A stretch of 8,680 bases of DNA from an uncultured Pseudomonas sp. Lineage in GTDB: Bacteria > Pseudomonadota > Gammaproteobacteria > Pseudomonadales > Pseudomonadaceae. The notes beneath the pieces are model-generated. The model saw only the letters and a list, made by a program, of their open reading frames with translations, ran no database searches and was not told the DNA's origin. Numbering within the stretch: the stretch's first letter is position 1; every line of letters begins with the position of its first letter. Shown here one piece after another: positions 5,677-8,680 of the stretch. The position numbers were made by a program, and so were the translations under genes. The stretch is taken from positions 1 to 8,680 of the forward strand of contig NZ_CAMPHN010000179.1 of assembly GCF_946885885.1 (NCBI RefSeq), written 5' to 3'.

Positions 5677-6015
5677 TTAGATCAGCTCCGACTCGTCGTC
5701 GTTGATCAAACGATGCAAACCGCCCAGGGCATCGCGCGCCTTGCTACGGCCGACCAGCTTGCTCTGCGCCGCTTCCGGCAAGTCGGTGATACGCACTACG
5801 CCCTTGCGGATCAGCACGGTGATCAAGTCTTCCAGTACCCGGATCATGTCCAGGTCGCTCTGCTTGAGTTGCAGCAGGCTGCTTTCCACCGCCTGGTTGG
5901 CGTACCAGGCCTGGGCCTCCTGGCTATCGGCCGGCAACTCGCCGTCCATGCCTTCGAAGGGCGCGGCCTCGACCCGTTGCAGGTTGCCCCAGGTATCACG
6001 CTTCACATACAACAT
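5677..6015 (-). CDS. Conserved 112-residue protein, often mislabelled tryptophan synthase beta-like
   Basis: The product starts MLYVKRDTWGNLQRVEAAPF. It is acidic and mostly helical-looking, with a central QSDLDMIRVLEDLITVLIRKGVVRITDLPEAAQSKL segment (about 53-87) and no signal peptide or membrane helix. I recognise it as a small cytoplasmic protein family of pseudomonads that databases often name tryptophan synthase subunit beta-like. At 112 residues, without a PLP-lysine motif, it cannot be TrpB (about 400 residues), so that name should not be taken as function. AAGGAG lies six bases before the ATG. It follows the adhesin gene on the same strand, 71 bases after its stop, but a strong terminator lies between. 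It is convergent with lapD. Its role is unknown. Confidence 0.87.
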   Translation of the reverse strand: MLYVKRDTWGNLQRVEAAPFEGMDGELPADSQEAQAWYANQAVESSLLQLKQSDLDMIRVLEDLITVLIRKGVVRITDLPEAAQSKLVGRSKARDALGGLHRLINDDESELI

Positions 6016-6050
6016 CGACCGCTCCTTGACTGTTCGCTGCCCTGTATGAA

Positions 6051-6079
6051 AACCCCGCCACCTTCATGGTAGCGGGGTT
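6051..6079 (-). terminator. Intrinsic terminator of the adhesin gene
   Basis: On the minus strand AACCCCGC-T-ACC, loop ATGAA, GGT-G-GCGGGGTT folds into an eight-pair GC-rich stem plus three further pairs across one mismatch. It continues into TTTTCATAC, giving a short T-run. It begins eight bases after the adhesin stop codon (6087-6089). It separates the adhesin from the 112-residue gene, whose ribosome-binding site is at 6022-6027, so that gene needs read-through or a promoter in the remaining short gap. Confidence 0.85.
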
Positions 6080-6086
6080 CTACGCA

Positions 6087-8680
6087 TCAGGTGTGATCGA
6101 CCTTGACCAGCGGATCGGCACCGGCGATCAACGAGTTGACGATGTCCGAGGATGTCGCGCCGTAGCTCGACAAGTCGACAGCTACGCCCCCGTTTTCCAG
6201 CTTGATGGTGACATCGGCGCCTGTGACGTCGAGGCTTCCCGTGGTGCTGATTTCGAGCGTTGAGGTCGCAATGTCGACGCGTAAGTAGTCGAGGATGTTG
6301 CTCTGGTTCTCTGCCTGTAACAGATCGCTCAAATCGATACGATCGCCTTCGGCGGCGTTGAAGTCGCTGATGACATCATTGCCGGTATCGCCGGCGCGCC
6401 AAAGGAAGGTATCGGCACCTGTGTTGCCGTTCAGGCTGTCGTTACCCAGTCCGCCACTCAGAATGTCGTCATCCGCGCTTCCGTTAATCAGGTCGTTGCC
6501 AGCGGATCCGAATATGGCGTTAACCGAATCGCTACCATCTACAACGGTGGCAGTGGTTATCAGGTTAGGCGTGCCGCTTACGCTGCCGGGGATGGTCATT
6601 TCCAGGCCGCTGATCGTCACTGCCTGGGTTGCCGGATCCACTGAAACCACATAACTGCCATCGCTGACCAGCGGCAGCGACCAGGTCCCTTCGACGGGGT
6701 CAAATGTGCCCGTCGACAAGGTGGCGCCGCTAGGAATGGAAACGGCGACTGCGCTGATCGATTCGGAGTTGTCGATATCCGTCGGCGTTACGCTGATGGT
6801 CAGCGGGTAGCTCGAGCTGGTCACATAGCTGATGGAGTTGATCAGGTAATCGTTGCCGACCCCGGCCGCCGCAGTGAACTCGATGCGACTGATCAGGGCG
6901 TTATCCGTACCCGTCAAGGTAATGGGCGGATCGATCAGGTCGGTTACCCCGTTGACAATGGCACCACCAATTTGCAGGCCGTTACTGTCGAAAAGTTTGT
7001 ACTCCGCACTTTCGACAGTGCTCAACCAGGCAAAACGTACAGTGGCGCTGGCGATCGCTGTGTCGAAAACCACATTGAGTCGCTCCGTTCCCGTAGCGTT
7101 TTGACCGAGTTCGACGTTGTTGCCGGAAGCACCGCCAGCAACCCCGAAACCCAGCGGGCTATTGTTCAGCGAAATCGAGCCTGGATTGCCGTTGACACTG
7201 AACGCACTGATGGTAAAGCCCTGGTCGGTGCTTTGTGCATTGCTGGTATCGATGGTTGTGGTGGTTTCCACAACGGCGCCGAGTGTCAGGTTGATTATCG
7301 GAGCGTCGGCGACTGGCGCTATCTGAATAACGCTAGTGGTAGATGCAATCTGCGCGCCGCCGCTGCCCGTGTTGCCGTTGTCATCCAGGCTTAGCGTCAG
7401 CTCGACATCGCCGCTGGCATCCTGCGCACCTGTATAGCTCACCTGTGCGGCAGCGATAAATGCATTGATATCCGCGATGCTGCCGGTGAGGGACAGGGTA
7501 TCGCCAGCGCCGCTCACCAGCACACCAGCACCACTATTGGCCGATAGCGTGCCACTGGCCACAGTCAGAGTGGCTACGACATCGCCAGCGGCTGCGTCTA
7601 TATCGGAGAAGCTGATGCCTGTCAGCGGTGTGCTGATGTCTTCAACGGCGGCAATAAAGTCGGGGGCGCTGATACTGGGTGCGTCGTTAACCGGGTTGAC
7701 GGTGATGATCAGGGTGGCGGTGTCGCTGCCGCCTTCGCCATCGCTGAGGCTGTAGGTGACGGTGGGCAGGGTACCGTTCCAGTTGGCGGCCGGGGTGAAG
7801 CTGTAGCTGCCGTTGCCGTTGATGACCAGGGTGCCGCCTTCCACGCTGGCGTTCTGGCCGGCGGTGTAGGTGATCGGGTCACCGGCGACGACGAACTGGG
7901 TGACGCTAAGGGCGTCGCCGTCCGGGTCGTTGTCGTTGTCGAGGACGTCACCGGTGACGGTGTTGTCTTCATCGGCGCTGCCGGTGTCGTTGGCGGCGAC
8001 GGGGGCCGGGTTGGCGACGTTCCAGGTAAAGGTTTGCTCGACGCTGGCGCCGTCCGGGTCGGTCGCCGTGACGGTAATGCTGTAAGCACCGCTATTGCCA
8101 CCCTGACTGGCGGAGTTGTCGAGGGTGCCGCTGATGATGCCGGTGGCCGAGTCGATGTTCAGGCCGGCCGGCAGGCCGCTGGCGCTGTAGGTCAGGGTGT
8201 CGCCGTCGATATCGGCGAAGAAGCTGCTGACGTCCAGGCTGACCGCATCGGCATCGCTGTCGTTCTGCTCGGCGACGGTGCCGTTGGCGGCCGGCGCATT
8301 ATTGATCGGGCTGGCCGGGTTGATCGTGAGGCTGACGGTCTGGGTGCGCGACTCGCCGGAAGCGGCGTCGGTGACGGTGTAGGTGAAGCTGTCGCTGCCA
8401 TTGAAGTTGGCGTTCGGCGTGTAGCTGTAGCTGCCGTCGGCGTTCAGGGTCAGGCTGCCGTTGCTCACATCGCTGGCGAGGGCATAGCTGAGCGTGCCGC
8501 CGGAGGTGGTGCTGTCGTTGCCGGTGACGCTGGCGTTGATAACGCTGCCTTCATCGCCGCTGGCGCTGTCGTCGGCGGCGCTGAGGTCGGCGACTGGATT
8601 GATGGTGATAATCAGGGTGGCGGTATCGCTGCCGCCTTCGCCATCGCTGAGGCTGTAGGTGACGGTGGGCAGGGTACCGT
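6087..8680 (-). CDS. Large RTX/cadherin-like repeat adhesin (LapA-type), C-terminal part
   Basis: The frame is open from the right edge to the TGA at 6087-6089, so this is the last 863 residues of a much larger surface protein; the GTG at 8468 is internal and not a start. From the edge, in visible-fragment numbering, come VCBS/cadherin-like Ig folds (1-120), a dystroglycan-type cadherin-like fold (FADIDGDTLTYSASGLPAGL, about 154-173), a tandem module with NDTGSADEDNTVTGDVLDND (about 230-250), a cadherin-like fold (about 330-460), a beta-rich module (about 468-620), a further beta domain, an RTX calcium-binding block (724-758), and a type I secretion C-terminal domain (ADTFLWRAGDTGNDVISDFN to the end). 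It lacks Cys, like many surface adhesins. Beside lapGD, it is the expected LapG substrate; its N-terminal Ala-Ala-Gly cleavage region and the transporter genes lie outside. Whether it is orthologous to LapA itself or is another large adhesin cannot be decided here. Confidence 0.93.
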   Translation of the reverse strand, partial: GTLPTVTYSLSDGEGGSDTATLIITINPVADLSAADDSASGDEGSVINASVTGNDSTTSGGTLSYALASDVSNGSLTLNADGSYSYTPNANFNGSDSFTYTVTDAASGESRTQTVSLTINPASPINNAPAANGTVAEQNDSDADAVSLDVSSFFADIDGDTLTYSASGLPAGLNIDSATGIISGTLDNSASQGGNSGAYSITVTATDPDGASVEQTFTWNVANPAPVAANDTGSADEDNTVTGDVLDNDNDPDGDALSVTQFVVAGDPITYTAGQNASVEGGTLVINGNGSYSFTPAANWNGTLPTVTYSLSDGEGGSDTATLIITVNPVNDAPSISAPDFIAAVEDISTPLTGISFSDIDAAAGDVVATLTVASGTLSANSGAGVLVSGAGDTLSLTGSIADINAFIAAAQVSYTGAQDASGDVELTLSLDDNGNTGSGGAQIASTTSVIQIAPVADAPIINLTLGAVVETTTTIDTSNAQSTDQGFTISAFSVNGNPGSISLNNSPLGFGVAGGASGNNVELGQNATGTERLNVVFDTAIASATVRFAWLSTVESAEYKLFDSNGLQIGGAIVNGVTDLIDPPITLTGTDNALISRIEFTAAAGVGNDYLINSISYVTSSSYPLTISVTPTDIDNSESISAVAVSIPSGATLSTGTFDPVEGTWSLPLVSDGSYVVSVDPATQAVTISGLEMTIPGSVSGTPNLITTATVVDGSDSVNAIFGSAGNDLINGSADDDILSGGLGNDSLNGNTGADTFLWRAGDTGNDVISDFNAAEGDRIDLSDLLQAENQSNILDYLRVDIATSTLEISTTGSLDVTGADVTIKLENGGVAVDLSSYGATSSDIVNSLIAGADPLVKVDHT
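7701..7777. repeat. 77-bp direct repeat inside the adhesin gene, copy 1
   Basis: It matches 8604-8680 at 75 of 77 bases, offset 903 bp (301 codons), and stays in frame. It encodes GTLPTVTYSLSDGEGGSDTA and the following strand. The similarity on the left side stops at about 7690, where the two copies diverge. The second copy is cut by the window edge, so the real repeat may be longer. Confidence 0.9.
8604..8680. repeat. 77-bp direct repeat inside the adhesin gene, copy 2 (runs off the edge)
   Basis: This is the partner of 7701-7777. The only two differences lie near 8610 and 8625. Near-identity at DNA level between domains whose flanking linkers differ points to recent duplication or gene conversion. 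Confidence 0.9.

Noticed and set aside
8466..8468. GTG as start of a 793-residue adhesin
   Set aside because: The frame continues open to the window edge with further typical Ig/cadherin sequence, so it is an internal codon of a longer gene.

Overview
The window looks like chromosomal DNA of a Pseudomonas or a close gammaproteobacterial relative. The grounds are the G+C-rich codon use, a GTAGGAGCCAGCTTGCTGGC-type REP palindrome, and a LapG-LapD-adhesin biofilm cluster with strongly Pseudomonas-like proteins.

Left part (1-1721, all on the minus strand): a guanidine/urea-type nitrogen acquisition locus. A periplasmic substrate-binding protein of the urea-carboxylase-associated ABC transporter family (233-1327) is preceded by a near-complete guanidine-I (ykkC) riboswitch (about 1383-1496). 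The first bases of a second guanidine-I riboswitch run off the left edge (1-28), so the next gene outside the window very probably has its own guanidine sensor. Each leader has a sigma-54-like promoter with correct GG-N10-GC spacing (88-103 and 1706-1721). In the leader of the substrate-binding protein a 138-bp palindromic MITE-like repeat (1529-1666) sits between the promoter and the aptamer. Removing it restores nearly the promoter-aptamer distance seen in the other leader.

Middle part (1722-2903, plus strand): two small predicted lipoproteins of unknown function. One is a 51-residue protein (1894-2049). The other is a 139-residue His/Arg/Tyr-rich protein (2252-2671). Perfect palindromes are scattered between and around them.

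Right part (2904-8680): the Lap adhesion switch. lapG (periplasmic cysteine protease) and lapD (inner-membrane c-di-GMP receptor with degenerate GGDEF and EAL domains) form a tight plus-strand operon. Convergent to them on the minus strand lie a 112-residue conserved protein, often mislabelled as a tryptophan synthase beta subunit, and the C-terminal part of a very large repeat-rich RTX adhesin (6087 to beyond 8680). A clear intrinsic terminator (6051-6079) lies just after the adhesin stop. In the known system, c-di-GMP-bound LapD holds LapG. When c-di-GMP drops, LapG is released and cuts the adhesin near its N terminus, freeing the cell from the biofilm. The adhesin N terminus, its cleavage site and its type I secretion genes are not in the window.

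I found no CRISPR, tRNA, rRNA, transposase or phage gene. No wholly new system is evident. The most noteworthy signal is the double layer of control (sigma-54 plus guanidine riboswitch) on the transporter, with a repeat inserted in one leader.
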